Assembly: GCA_029974835.1 (NCBI GenBank)
Contig: JARKQN010000029.1
Coordinates: 1 to 64,000 of the forward strand
Source: Bacteroidales bacterium
GTDB lineage: Bacteria > Bacteroidota > Bacteroidia > Bacteroidales > VadinHA17
Reading direction: 5' to 3'
DNA: 64,000 nt
Shown: in pieces, positions 44,326 through 53,167 of the stretch
Layout of the letters: each line of letters begins with the position of its first letter
Numbering within the stretch: the stretch's first letter is position 1
The notes under the pieces: model-generated
The model's input: the letters and a program-made list of their open reading frames with translations, nothing else
Told to the model about the DNA's origin: nothing
The model's database searches: none
Translations under genes and position numbers: made by a program

Positions 44326-46161
44326 ATGTGTGGCATTGTAGGATACATCGGTTCGCGCAGTGCAAAGGAGATTGTATTGAATGGTCTTAAGAGGCTTGAA
44401 TACAGGGGATATGATTCAGCAGGAATAGCTATAAGTAACGGCAAAACAGAAGTATTTAAATGCAAGGGAAGGGTAAAGGATCTGGAGGAGCTGGTTATCC
44501 GTTCAGGTGTTGACGGCACTACCGGCATTGGCCATACCCGCTGGGCAACCCATGGCGAACCAAGCGAAACAAACGCCCATCCCCAGGTTTCGTATAAGGG
44601 GAATTTTGTTGTTGTCCACAATGGAATTATCGAAAACTATTCGCAGATAAAACGGCATCTTGAAACCCGAGGTATACATTTCAACAGCCAGACCGATACC
44701 GAGGTTGTCGCTCATCTCATTGAACATCTATATCTCGAAGGCAGCCTTACCCCCGAACAGGCCATCACAACTGCACTCGAAAATGTTGAGGGAGCATACG
44801 GGCTCGTAATTATCTGTACCAGTGAACAGGACAGACTTTACGCCGCAAAGAAGGGAAGCCCCCTCGTGATAGGTGTTGGCGATGGCGAAAATTTTATTGC
44901 TTCCGACGCAACCCCCATAATTGAATATACCAACAGGGTCATCTATATGAAGGATGACGACATTGCCGTTATAAAAAGAAACGAACTCAGTCTGAAAACA
45001 ATACGCAAACAGGTCGTTCAGCCCGAAGTGCAGGAACTGGATCTTAAAATAGGCGAAATAGACAAGGAGGGATTCCCTCATTTTATGCTAAAGGAGATCT
45101 ACGAGCAACCCAGGGCAATACACGATACGATGAGAGGCAGAATACTCCCTGACAACGCAGGGATAATGCTCGGCGGACTTCACGGGGTAATCGACAGGAT
45201 GGTGAACGCACACAGGTTCATAATAGTTGCTTGCGGTACGTCGTGGCATGCCGGGCTTCTTGGCGAATATATTTTCGAAGAATTCACAAGAGTGCCGGTA
45301 GAAGTCGAATATGCATCAGAATTCCGCTACAGAAATCCTCTTCTCGGGAAAGATGATATCGTGATTGCCATAAGTCAGAGCGGCGAAACAGCCGACACCC
45401 TGGCAGCCGTTAAACTTGCAAAGGAAAAAGGTGCCCTTGTTTTCGGTATCTGTAACGTGGTCGGTTCAAATATCCCCCGCGAAACTGATGCAGGTGTCTA
45501 TACCCATGCAGGCCCCGAAATAGGAGTGGCTTCAACCAAGGCTTTTACCACTCAGGTGACCGTACTTGCCATGATAGCATTTGAGTTAGGCTACCGTAAA
45601 GGAGTAATTGAACCGGAAAAATACAGAAACCTGATAAGGGAACTCGCCGCTGTTCCATCACTTGTCAGAAGGGCTCTCGAAACCAACGACCAGGTTCTGA
45701 AGGTTGCTGAGGCAATCAGGAATACCTCCAATGCACTTTACCTGGGACGCGGATTCCTTTTCCCGGTAGCCCTTGAAGGAGCACTGAAACTCAAGGAGAT
45801 CTCCTATATCCATGCCGAAGGATACCCCGCTGCCGAAATGAAACACGGCCCAATAGCACTTATTGATGAAAACATGCCGGTGGTGGTTGTGGCTACAAAG
45901 GATGGCACCTATGATAAAATTATCAGTAACATACAGGAAATAAAAGCCAGAAAAGGTAAAATAATCGCCATTGTGTCGGAAGGAGACGGCCAAATCAGCA
46001 AGATGGCCGATTATGTTATTGAGGTACCCGAAACCCTGCCTGTCTTCTCCGGTATCCTGGCAGTTATTCCATTACAGCTCCTCTCTTATCATGTTGCCGT
46101 AATGAGAGGCTGTGATGTCGACCAGCCGCGTAACCTTGCCAAATCAGTTACTGTCGAATAA
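44326..46161 (+). CDS. glmS: Glutamine-fructose-6-phosphate aminotransferase (isomerizing)
   Basis: A 611-residue enzyme making glucosamine-6-phosphate, the entry to UDP-GlcNAc. The N-terminal glutaminase starts MCGIVGYIGSR with catalytic Cys2 and carries GHTRWATHGEPSETNAHP. The two SIS domains contain ACGTSWHAG, ISQSGETADTLAA and EGYPAAEMKHGPIALI, and the C-terminus ends DQPRNLAKSVTVE. A weak TATCTTCG box lies at 44293-44300. It feeds peptidoglycan and the wbp sugar pathway downstream in this window. I see no glmS ribozyme, which is not expected outside Firmicutes. Confidence 0.97.
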   Translation: MCGIVGYIGSRSAKEIVLNGLKRLEYRGYDSAGIAISNGKTEVFKCKGRVKDLEELVIRSGVDGTTGIGHTRWATHGEPSETNAHPQVSYKGNFVVVHNGIIENYSQIKRHLETRGIHFNSQTDTEVVAHLIEHLYLEGSLTPEQAITTALENVEGAYGLVIICTSEQDRLYAAKKGSPLVIGVGDGENFIASDATPIIEYTNRVIYMKDDDIAVIKRNELSLKTIRKQVVQPEVQELDLKIGEIDKEGFPHFMLKEIYEQPRAIHDTMRGRILPDNAGIMLGGLHGVIDRMVNAHRFIIVACGTSWHAGLLGEYIFEEFTRVPVEVEYASEFRYRNPLLGKDDIVIAISQSGETADTLAAVKLAKEKGALVFGICNVVGSNIPRETDAGVYTHAGPEIGVASTKAFTTQVTVLAMIAFELGYRKGVIEPEKYRNLIRELAAVPSLVRRALETNDQVLKVAEAIRNTSNALYLGRGFLFPVALEGALKLKEISYIHAEGYPAAEMKHGPIALIDENMPVVVVATKDGTYDKIISNIQEIKARKGKIIAIVSEGDGQISKMADYVIEVPETLPVFSGILAVIPLQLLSYHVAVMRGCDVDQPRNLAKSVTVE

Positions 46162-46198
46162 ACAGAAACTCACATTTTATACTTATCCGGTAAAACTG

Positions 46199-48202
46199 AT
46201 GGTGAAACCCGGGAAAAACAATTACAGGCAGCTCTATGATGAAGAGATAGCCATTCTTACTTCAAGGGGATGCAGCGCTGAAGACTGGAGCCTTGTCCTT
46301 GTTAAGGAAAACTTTAATCCTCTATCCTGCTCCCGTACAAGGTTTTCCGGCAACATAAAGCTTGGAGTCTTTGAAAAAACCCACACCGACGCTTCAGGAG
46401 TGGAGTTCAGGTCAGGTATCAGCAACGCAACCATACATAACTGCATAATTGGCGATAACGTCTCTGTTATCAACGTTCACGAATACCTTGCCAATTATAT
46501 TATCGGGGATGAGGTCATCATAAGAAACTGTGGCAGAATCAGCTGCGATGGAATATCTTCATTCGGCAACGGAACACTCATATCGGTTCTTGATGAGAGC
46601 GGGGGAAGGAGCATTAGAATTTTCGACAGGCTCTCCTCACATCTTGCCTATATATATTGTTTGTTCCGGCACCGAAGAACGACAATTGAACAGATAGACA
46701 AACTGGTACAAAGGTATGCTTCGGATGTTTCCTCCGGCATGGGTTATGCCGGGAAAGGTTCAGTACTGATCAACTGCGGGCTTGTCAGGAATGTCAGGCT
46801 GGGTGAATATTCGAGGGTGGAAGGGGCAATAAAGCTGGAGGAAGGGACTCTACTCGGCTCCGAAGATGCTCCTGTCATAATCGGACACGGAGTAATAATG
46901 AATAATTTCATTGCCGGTTCCGGGTCAGTTATCACCGACGGCGTAATAGCCGAAAGATGCTTTGTGGGCCAGGGATGCCTCCTTGCCAAACAGTTTTCGG
47001 CCACCGATTCCCTTTTCTTTGCCAATTGCCAGGGGTTCCACGGTGAGGCGGTATCAGTTTTTGCCGGTCCCTTTACGGTTACGCACCATAAGTCCACCTT
47101 GCTTATTGCAGGGATGTTCTCGTTCATGAATGCAGGAAGCGGAACCAACCAGAGCAATCATCTCTATAAGCTGGGACCGCTGCACCATGGCATTGTGGAA
47201 CGCGGATCCAAAACCGCAAGTGGTTCATACCTGCTCTGGCCTTCCCATATCGGACCTTTCAGCCTGGTGGCAGGAAATCATAAAGGGAATATCGATACTT
47301 CGGTTTTTCCCTTTTCCTATGTAATGGAAAAAAACGGAGAAACTTTTGTGCACCCTGCGCTTAACCTCCGAAGCTCCGGTACCTATAGGGATGCCTTGAA
47401 ATGGCCAGAACGTGACCGCAGAAAAGGATCAGATAAAGCCGATCATATTGTTTACAGCCTGATTACACCTTATACCGCCGGGAAGATGAAGGCAGCCCTG
47501 GAGATCCTTCAGTCTCTGGCCGAAAGCACACACGGAACCGGCGAGCATCAGTTTAATAATTTTAAAATAAAATCCTCCTCTGTCAGAAGAGGTATAGAAT
47601 TATACGAGGCAGGAATTAAAAAATATTCAGGTGATATTTTTATCAAAAGACTTTCAGGAAAGGATTTCAGGAACGGGAAAGAATTGTCAGGTCTCCTTGA
47701 ATGCAGAATCTCAGGCGGAAGGGGAGAGTGGACCGACCTGGCAGGACTGATTGCACCGGTGAAGAGAACAAAGGAATTACTCGATAAAATCGAGTCGGGC
47801 CGGGTGACGTCTGCTCTTGAAATTGAAGAGTTTTTCCGAAACCTGCATTCTGATTACGATGAGCTTGAATGGTCGTGGGTGTCCGGGTTCATTGAAAACA
47901 ATAAGGGAAGAAAGCCTGCTGATTTATCACCGGAAGAGATACTCGGCATTCTTGACGAATGGCAGGAGGCTGAAACCACACTTCACAAACTTATACTCGA
48001 AGATGCCCGGAAAGAATTTTCTCCCTCCTCAATGACCGGATTCGGAGCCGGTCTGGGCAAAAAAGAAAAGGAAGAAGATTTCAGGGCAGTAAGGGGTGAT
48101 TCTGAATCACATCCGTTTATAATCAGACTGGAAAAGGAATTAAACGAAAAAATCTCCGCTGCCAGGGATATAGCAGCCAGGCTAAGGGCTGTTCCAAAAT
48201 GA
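46199..48202 (+). CDS. DUF4954 family protein (left-handed beta-helix)
   Basis: A 667-residue cytoplasmic protein of DUF4954. The long frame opens inside glmS at 46112, but ATG 46199 (MVKPGKNNYRQLYDEEI), 37 bases after glmS, fits better. Residues about 60-330 show hexapeptide-like repeats (HNCIIGDNVSVINVHEYLANYIIGDEVIIRNCG, VRLGEYSRVEGAIKLEEGTLLGSEDAPVIIGHGVIMNNF) as in left-handed beta-helix acyl- or nucleotidyl-transferases. A helical C-terminal region follows. Its place after glmS hints at sugar-nucleotide metabolism, but the reaction is unknown. It converges with rfbB with 4 bases between stops. Confidence 0.82.
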   Translation: MVKPGKNNYRQLYDEEIAILTSRGCSAEDWSLVLVKENFNPLSCSRTRFSGNIKLGVFEKTHTDASGVEFRSGISNATIHNCIIGDNVSVINVHEYLANYIIGDEVIIRNCGRISCDGISSFGNGTLISVLDESGGRSIRIFDRLSSHLAYIYCLFRHRRTTIEQIDKLVQRYASDVSSGMGYAGKGSVLINCGLVRNVRLGEYSRVEGAIKLEEGTLLGSEDAPVIIGHGVIMNNFIAGSGSVITDGVIAERCFVGQGCLLAKQFSATDSLFFANCQGFHGEAVSVFAGPFTVTHHKSTLLIAGMFSFMNAGSGTNQSNHLYKLGPLHHGIVERGSKTASGSYLLWPSHIGPFSLVAGNHKGNIDTSVFPFSYVMEKNGETFVHPALNLRSSGTYRDALKWPERDRRKGSDKADHIVYSLITPYTAGKMKAALEILQSLAESTHGTGEHQFNNFKIKSSSVRRGIELYEAGIKKYSGDIFIKRLSGKDFRNGKELSGLLECRISGGRGEWTDLAGLIAPVKRTKELLDKIESGRVTSALEIEEFFRNLHSDYDELEWSWVSGFIENNKGRKPADLSPEEILGILDEWQEAETTLHKLILEDARKEFSPSSMTGFGAGLGKKEKEEDFRAVRGDSESHPFIIRLEKELNEKISAARDIAARLRAVPK

Positions 48203-48206
48203 CCTG

Positions 48207-49268
48207 CTATCTGTTCCGGTACATCTTTTCGTAGTACTTCACATATTCACCCGAAATCACATTTTGCAGCCATTGTGTATTTGAGAGGTACCAGTCGACG
48301 GTTTTCTCAAGGCCCTCCTCAAAATTTACCGTGGGTTTCCATCCAAGAGTATTCCTGATCTTTGAAGAGTCTATTGCATACCTGAGGTCATGTCCGGGCC
48401 TGTCCCTGACAAAATTTATCAGTTTCTCGGAGATGCCCTCTTCCCTGTTCAGCCGGCGGTCCATTATCCTGCAGAGGAATTTTACAAGATCAATGTTTTT
48501 CCATTCGTTTCCGCCTCCGATGTTGTAAGTTTCACCCGGCTTGCCTTTGTGGAAAATAAGGTCTATTGCCGCAGCATGATCCTCAACATAGAGCCAGTCC
48601 CTGACATTTTCACCCTTACCGTAAACAGGAAGAGGCTTGTTGTTTTTTATGTTGTTGATCATAAGAGGAATAAGTTTCTCGGGAAACTGGTTTGGTCCGT
48701 AGTTGTTCGAACAGTTTGATATTACAACAGGCAGGCCGTATGTATTGTGGTAAGCCCTGACGAAATGATCCGATCCCGCCTTTGAAGCCGAGTAAGGGCT
48801 CTTCGGATCGTAGGGAGTCTGTTCGGTAAAGGCGCCGCCTCCTTCAAGAGAGCCGTATACCTCATCGGTGGAAATATGGTAGAACAACCTGTTTTCCGTA
48901 TTTCCCGACCATGCCGATAATGCGGCATTAAGAAGGTTGACGGTTCCTGCAACGTTTGTCATTACAAAGTCATCCGGATTGTCAATGGACCTGTCCACAT
49001 GCGATTCGGCGGCAAGATGTATAATGCCGTCAAAAGGGTACTTCCGGAAAAGGGCGGAAACAGATTTTTTATCGGTAATGTCTGTTTTCTCGAATCTGTA
49101 ATTTTCACGGTCTGCAATATCGGTAAGGTTTTCAAGGTTTCCCGCATAGGTTAGCTTGTCGGCGTTAACCACAAGGTATGACGGGTATTTACGGACGAAA
49201 CGTCTGACCACATGCGACCCTATAAAGCCTGCTCCTCCGGTAATCAGTATGGTTCTGGAAAAGCTCAT
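48207..49268 (-). CDS. rfbB: dTDP-glucose 4,6-dehydratase
   Basis: A 353-residue NAD-dependent SDR enzyme converting dTDP-glucose to dTDP-4-keto-6-deoxyglucose, the route to rhamnose and other deoxysugars. NAD site ITGGAGFIGSHVVRRF; HLAAESHVDRSIDNP; catalytic ISTDEVYGSLEGGGAFTEQTPYDPKSPYSASKAGSDH (TDE and YxxxK); GPNQFPEKLIPLMI. It starts at ATG 49268, overlapping galE by ATGA. rfbA, rfbC and rfbD are not in the window. It is the last gene of the sugar operon. Confidence 0.94.
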   Translation of the reverse strand: MSFSRTILITGGAGFIGSHVVRRFVRKYPSYLVVNADKLTYAGNLENLTDIADRENYRFEKTDITDKKSVSALFRKYPFDGIIHLAAESHVDRSIDNPDDFVMTNVAGTVNLLNAALSAWSGNTENRLFYHISTDEVYGSLEGGGAFTEQTPYDPKSPYSASKAGSDHFVRAYHNTYGLPVVISNCSNNYGPNQFPEKLIPLMINNIKNNKPLPVYGKGENVRDWLYVEDHAAAIDLIFHKGKPGETYNIGGGNEWKNIDLVKFLCRIMDRRLNREEGISEKLINFVRDRPGHDLRYAIDSSKIRNTLGWKPTVNFEEGLEKTVDWYLSNTQWLQNVISGEYVKYYEKMYRNR

Positions 49269-50293
49269 CTCATTTCTCTCAGTTTTATTTCCCATTGCCA
49301 GGCAGATTTCATTGCGTCATCGAGGGTATAAATGGTTTTCCATCCGAGTTCGCGGTTGGCTAATGACGGATCGGCCCATATTTTTTCAATATCTCCGTGG
49401 CGTCTGCCGGTAATCCTGTATTTCAGTTTCACTCCCGACACACGCTCAAAGGATTTAATGGCTTCCATCACCGACACCCCCTTGCCGGCGCCAAGGTTAA
49501 ACACCTCATAAGATGCTTTGTTTCTTCCGTTCAGCAGCCTCTCAACAGCTTTAACATGCGCTATGGCAAGATCAGAAACATGCAGGTAATCGCGTATGCA
49601 TGTTCCGTCGGGTGTGTCATAATCATTGCCGAAAACCTTCAGTTCGTCCCTCAGTCCTATTGCTGTCTGTGTAATAAAAGGAACAAGGTTTTCAGGCACT
49701 CCCCGCGGCAGCTCTCCTATAAGCCCGGAGCTGTGAGCACCTATCGGGTTGAAGTAACGCAGTGAAACTGCATTAATGTCACTATAAGCAGATGCGGAGT
49801 CTTTTATAATGTCTTCGCAGATCTTCTTTGTATTTCCGTATGGAGAGGCAGCCTGTTTCAGCGGAGATTCTTCGGTTACCGGAAGAACATCGGGTTGTCC
49901 GTAGACTGTGCATGATGATGAAAAGACAATATGGGCGGTGCCGTATTTCTTCATCATCTCAAGCAGGTTGATTGTCGAAAGGATATTATTCCTGTAATAC
50001 TCAAGAGGCTTTTCGACCGATTCGCCCACTGCCTTGTATGCCGCAAAATGGATTACTGCCTTTATGGCGGGGTATTTTCTGAACAGATCATCCACCCGGG
50101 CAGTATCGCAGATATCTGCTATTTCCAGTATGGGAGTTTTTCCGGTAATCATCCCTATCCGTTCGTTTATCCACGCCTCGGAGTTGTGAAGATTATCGGC
50201 AGATATTACATCAAAACCGCTGTTTATCAGTTCCACAGCTGTATGTGAACCGATATATCCCGTTCCTCCGGTAACAAGAACAGCGGGTTTCAT
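49265..50293 (-). CDS. galE: UDP-glucose 4-epimerase
   Basis: A 342-residue SDR epimerase interconverting UDP-glucose and UDP-galactose (or the GlcNAc pair). NAD site VTGGTGYIGSHTAVELI, HFAAYKAVGESVEKPLEYYRNN, SSSCTVYGQPDVLPVTE, SPYGNTKKI (YxxxK), the FNPIGAH segment and the late RRHGDIEKIWADPSLANRELGWK are all standard. It sits between the UDP-sugar dehydrogenase (1-base gap) and rfbB (ATGA overlap). Confidence 0.95.
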   Translation of the reverse strand: MKPAVLVTGGTGYIGSHTAVELINSGFDVISADNLHNSEAWINERIGMITGKTPILEIADICDTARVDDLFRKYPAIKAVIHFAAYKAVGESVEKPLEYYRNNILSTINLLEMMKKYGTAHIVFSSSCTVYGQPDVLPVTEESPLKQAASPYGNTKKICEDIIKDSASAYSDINAVSLRYFNPIGAHSSGLIGELPRGVPENLVPFITQTAIGLRDELKVFGNDYDTPDGTCIRDYLHVSDLAIAHVKAVERLLNGRNKASYEVFNLGAGKGVSVMEAIKSFERVSGVKLKYRITGRRHGDIEKIWADPSLANRELGWKTIYTLDDAMKSAWQWEIKLREMR

Positions 50294-50294
50294 G

Positions 50295-51587
50295 TCAGAG
50301 GCTCCAGTAGTTAAGATTTTTTACTTTTTTCCTGTAAATACCTTTTATGTCAACCAGCACTCCGCCGGGAACGAGCATTGAGGCAAAGTAGCTTTCATCA
50401 AGGCCGGTGTACTCTTTATGACTCACGGCTGCAATCACCGCATCATACAGGCCGGAGGGTTCCTTCGAAAGTTCAAGGCCGTATTCATGCCTTACTTCCT
50501 GTGCATCGGCACCGGGATCGATCACCTCGACATTGGCTCCGAAATCCTTCATCTCGTTTATTATGTCAACCACTTTCGAGTTCCGTATATCGGTTACGTC
50601 TTCCTTAAATGTAATGCCCATAACAAGAATTCTCGACTCCCTCGGGCTTTTCCCGGTTGCAATTATTTTCTTGATTGTCTGTTTCCCGACATAGCGGCCC
50701 ATGCTGTCGTTGACGAACCTGCCTGAATCTATAATCTGGGGGTGATAGCCCAGCTCTTTGGCCTTGTAGGAGAGGTAATACGGGTCAACTCCGATGCAGT
50801 GTCCTCCGACCAGTCCGGGAGTGAATTTCAGGAAGTTCCATTTAGTACCGGCGGCTTCCAGCACCTCGTAGGTATTAATTCCCATGCGGTTAAAAATAAG
50901 GGAGAGCTCATTCATGAAAGCGATATTTATATCGCGCTGGGTGTTTTCGATTATTTTGGCTGCTTCCGCCACCTTTATTGAACTGGCGCGATGGACTCCG
51001 GCTTCAATGATAAGTTCATAAACGCGGGCTATCTCTTCTGCCGATTCAGGATCGCAGCCGCTGGTAACTTTTACAATCTTTGCAAGAGTATGGTTTCTGT
51101 CGCCCGGGTTGATTCTTTCGGGTGAATACCCGACCTTGAAATCTTCACCGAATTTCAGTCCGGAAAACTTTTCAAGCACGGGTATGCAATCTTCCTCGGT
51201 GCAGCCGGGGTAAACGGTTGATTCATAAACCACATAGTCCCCTTTCTTAAGTATGCGTCCCACTGTTTCGGAAGCGCTGATTACGGGTGAAAGGTCGGGC
51301 AGGTTGTGCCGGTCAATGGGAGTGGGTACGGCAATGATATGGAATGAGGCTTCCCTCAGTTCGTCGGGATTCGATGTAAAAGAAATGTCGCGGTCAAGGA
51401 ATTCATCCCCGGATAGTTCATTGCTGGGGTCAATTCCCTTCCTCATTAGTTCAATTCTTTCCTCCTTAATGTCAAATCCCTTAACGCTAATTCTCCTGGC
51501 GAAGGCCAGAGCAATGGGAAGGCCGACATATCCGAGGCCCACTACCGACAATTTGGTTTCCTTGTTGATCAGGTTGTTGTATATCAT
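50295..51587 (-). CDS. wbpA: UDP-N-acetyl sugar 6-dehydrogenase (WbpA/TviB-like)
   Basis: A 430-residue UDP-sugar dehydrogenase. NAD-binding VVGLGYVGLPIALAF, the GIDPSNELSGDEF segment specific to UDP-HexNAc members, VPTPIDRHNLPDLSP, VYESTVYPGCTEE, and the catalytic Cys in GLVGGHCIGVDPYYL. It oxidises C6 of UDP-GlcNAc (or the Gal/Man epimer) to the uronic acid. With the following wbpB, wbpD and wbpE genes it forms the first step toward UDP-2,3-diacetamido-2,3-dideoxyglucuronate. It is 2 bases after wbpB in the operon. Confidence 0.92.
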   Translation of the reverse strand: MIYNNLINKETKLSVVGLGYVGLPIALAFARRISVKGFDIKEERIELMRKGIDPSNELSGDEFLDRDISFTSNPDELREASFHIIAVPTPIDRHNLPDLSPVISASETVGRILKKGDYVVYESTVYPGCTEEDCIPVLEKFSGLKFGEDFKVGYSPERINPGDRNHTLAKIVKVTSGCDPESAEEIARVYELIIEAGVHRASSIKVAEAAKIIENTQRDINIAFMNELSLIFNRMGINTYEVLEAAGTKWNFLKFTPGLVGGHCIGVDPYYLSYKAKELGYHPQIIDSGRFVNDSMGRYVGKQTIKKIIATGKSPRESRILVMGITFKEDVTDIRNSKVVDIINEMKDFGANVEVIDPGADAQEVRHEYGLELSKEPSGLYDAVIAAVSHKEYTGLDESYFASMLVPGGVLVDIKGIYRKKVKNLNYWSL

Positions 51588-51589
51588 AA

Positions 51590-52549
51590 TTATTTCAGAA
51601 TCTTTCGGATCATTGGATGATATTCTCCTTTGGGCGCTACCGGCTGCTGGTTGCGGATATTATATACTGTTTCAACCGATTGCCGGCACTCTTCAAGACG
51701 GAAGCCGTTTCCTTTAAGTATTTCCGTGTAAGAGACGGTATGAAGATCGGTGAATCCTTCGCTGAATTCAATTTCGCGGCCATCGACTGTTATGGACCTG
51801 TAGGTTCTTTTTCCCTGCGATTTAGTCTCGTCCGGCAGGTCGTTTGCATCGAGGCTGAGAAACCAGCGTATTCTTGCATTTTCAAGTTCGATGAACCCGG
51901 CAGCCTTGTCGGGCATCGAAAGGTGGACTATGTTGTTCTGTTCCTTGCCGAATATCCAGCTCAGCATGTCGAAAAAATGTACACCTATGTTTGTAGCCAC
52001 TCCTCCCGACTTATGTACATCGCCTTTCCATGAAAAGAAATACCAGTTTCCCCGGCTGGTTATGTAGGTAAGGTCGATATCATGTTTTTTACCTTCACTG
52101 TTTTCAATGACTTTTTTTCTGAGTTCCTGTATTTTCGGGTGGAGTCTTACCTGAAGGATAGTGTAAACCTCCTTGCCGGTTTCTTTTTCGATTTCCTGAA
52201 GGGCGTCAATATTCCATGGATTGAGTACTACGGGCTTTTCGCAGATGGCGTGTGCCTTGTGTCGCAGTGCAAACCGGATATGTGAATCATGCAGGTAGTT
52301 CGGGGAGCAGATGCTCACATAGTCGATCATTGTGCCGCTCCTTTTAAGTTTCTCGAAATGCCGGTCGAAGCGTTCAAATTCCACGAAGAAATCGCTTTCG
52401 GGGAAATAGCTGTCGAGGATTCCCACGCTGTCGAATTTGTCGAGGCTGGCCAGCAGGCGGTTTCCTGTATCCTTTATAGCCCTCAGGTGCCTCACGGCGA
52501 TATACCCCGCCACGCCAATAAGACCAAAATTTTTCGGTGTGTTTTCCAT
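51590..52549 (-). CDS. wbpB: Gfo/Idh/MocA oxidoreductase, WbpB-like
   Basis: A 319-residue NAD-dependent dehydrogenase that, in the WbpA-B-E-D pathway, oxidises C3 of UDP-GlcNAcA to a ketone. NAD site NFGLIGVAGYIAVRHLRAI; YVSICSPNYLHDSHIRFAL; CEKPVVLN (EKP motif); GGVATNIGVHFFDMLSWIFG. WbpB-specific traits are the short length and RLHPKIQELRKK. It stands between wbpD and wbpA, so the role is well supported by context. Confidence 0.9.
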   Translation of the reverse strand: MENTPKNFGLIGVAGYIAVRHLRAIKDTGNRLLASLDKFDSVGILDSYFPESDFFVEFERFDRHFEKLKRSGTMIDYVSICSPNYLHDSHIRFALRHKAHAICEKPVVLNPWNIDALQEIEKETGKEVYTILQVRLHPKIQELRKKVIENSEGKKHDIDLTYITSRGNWYFFSWKGDVHKSGGVATNIGVHFFDMLSWIFGKEQNNIVHLSMPDKAAGFIELENARIRWFLSLDANDLPDETKSQGKRTYRSITVDGREIEFSEGFTDLHTVSYTEILKGNGFRLEECRQSVETVYNIRNQQPVAPKGEYHPMIRKILK

Positions 52550-52573
52550 TGAAAGCCCGATAAGCCCGTAAAA

Positions 52574-53155
52574 CTAATAATTTATTTTCGAAACACTGCC
52601 CTCTGCCAGTTTGTACTTTTCACCGCTTTCAGGGCACACCGCAATGCCGGATTCATCAAAAACGAGCCTGTGGCCGTATTCACTCATCCATCCGACCTGC
52701 CTGGCCGGGTTGCCAACCACGAGGGCATAGGGTTTTACATCTTTTGTTACCACGGCGCCTGCCCCTATAAAGGCAAATCGTCCTATACGGTGACCGCAGA
52801 TTATCGTGGCATTTGCTCCTATGGAGGCCCCCTTCTCAACAATTGTCTCGGCGTACTGGTCGCGTCTTACCACGGCACTGCGGGGATTTACAATATTTGT
52901 AAATACCATCGACGGCCCCAGGAAAACATCGTCCTCACATATCACGCCGGTATAAATCGACACATTATTCTGAACCTTAACATTTCGCCCCAGTCTTACA
53001 TGAGGTGAAACAACAACGTTCTGACCCAGGTTGCAGTTTTCGCCGATTATGCATCCGGTCATAATATGGCTGAAGTGCCATATCTTTGTTCCCCTGCCTA
53101 TGGTGCATCCCTGGTCAATTACGGCAGTTTCATGGGCGAAATATTCCTTTTCCAT
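52574..53155 (-). CDS. wbpD: UDP-amino-sugar N-acetyltransferase, WbpD-like
   Basis: A 193-residue left-handed beta-helix acetyltransferase. Hexapeptide repeats run from IGRGTKIWHFSHIMTGCIIGENCNLGQNVVVSP to FIGAGAVVTKDVKPYALVVGNPARQVGWMSEYG. The last segment is typical of WbpD, which acetylates the 3-amino group of UDP-GlcNAc(3NH2)A. It starts 12 bases after wbpE. A cysteine near the end (AVCPESGEKY) is common in the family. Confidence 0.93.
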   Translation of the reverse strand: MEKEYFAHETAVIDQGCTIGRGTKIWHFSHIMTGCIIGENCNLGQNVVVSPHVRLGRNVKVQNNVSIYTGVICEDDVFLGPSMVFTNIVNPRSAVVRRDQYAETIVEKGASIGANATIICGHRIGRFAFIGAGAVVTKDVKPYALVVGNPARQVGWMSEYGHRLVFDESGIAVCPESGEKYKLAEGSVSKINY

Positions 53156-53167
53156 AGTCGCATTTAT

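Noticed and set aside
46112-46198. Start of the DUF4954 gene inside glmS
   Set aside because: The extra 29 residues are low in family similarity and overlap the glmS end; ATG 46199 is typical.
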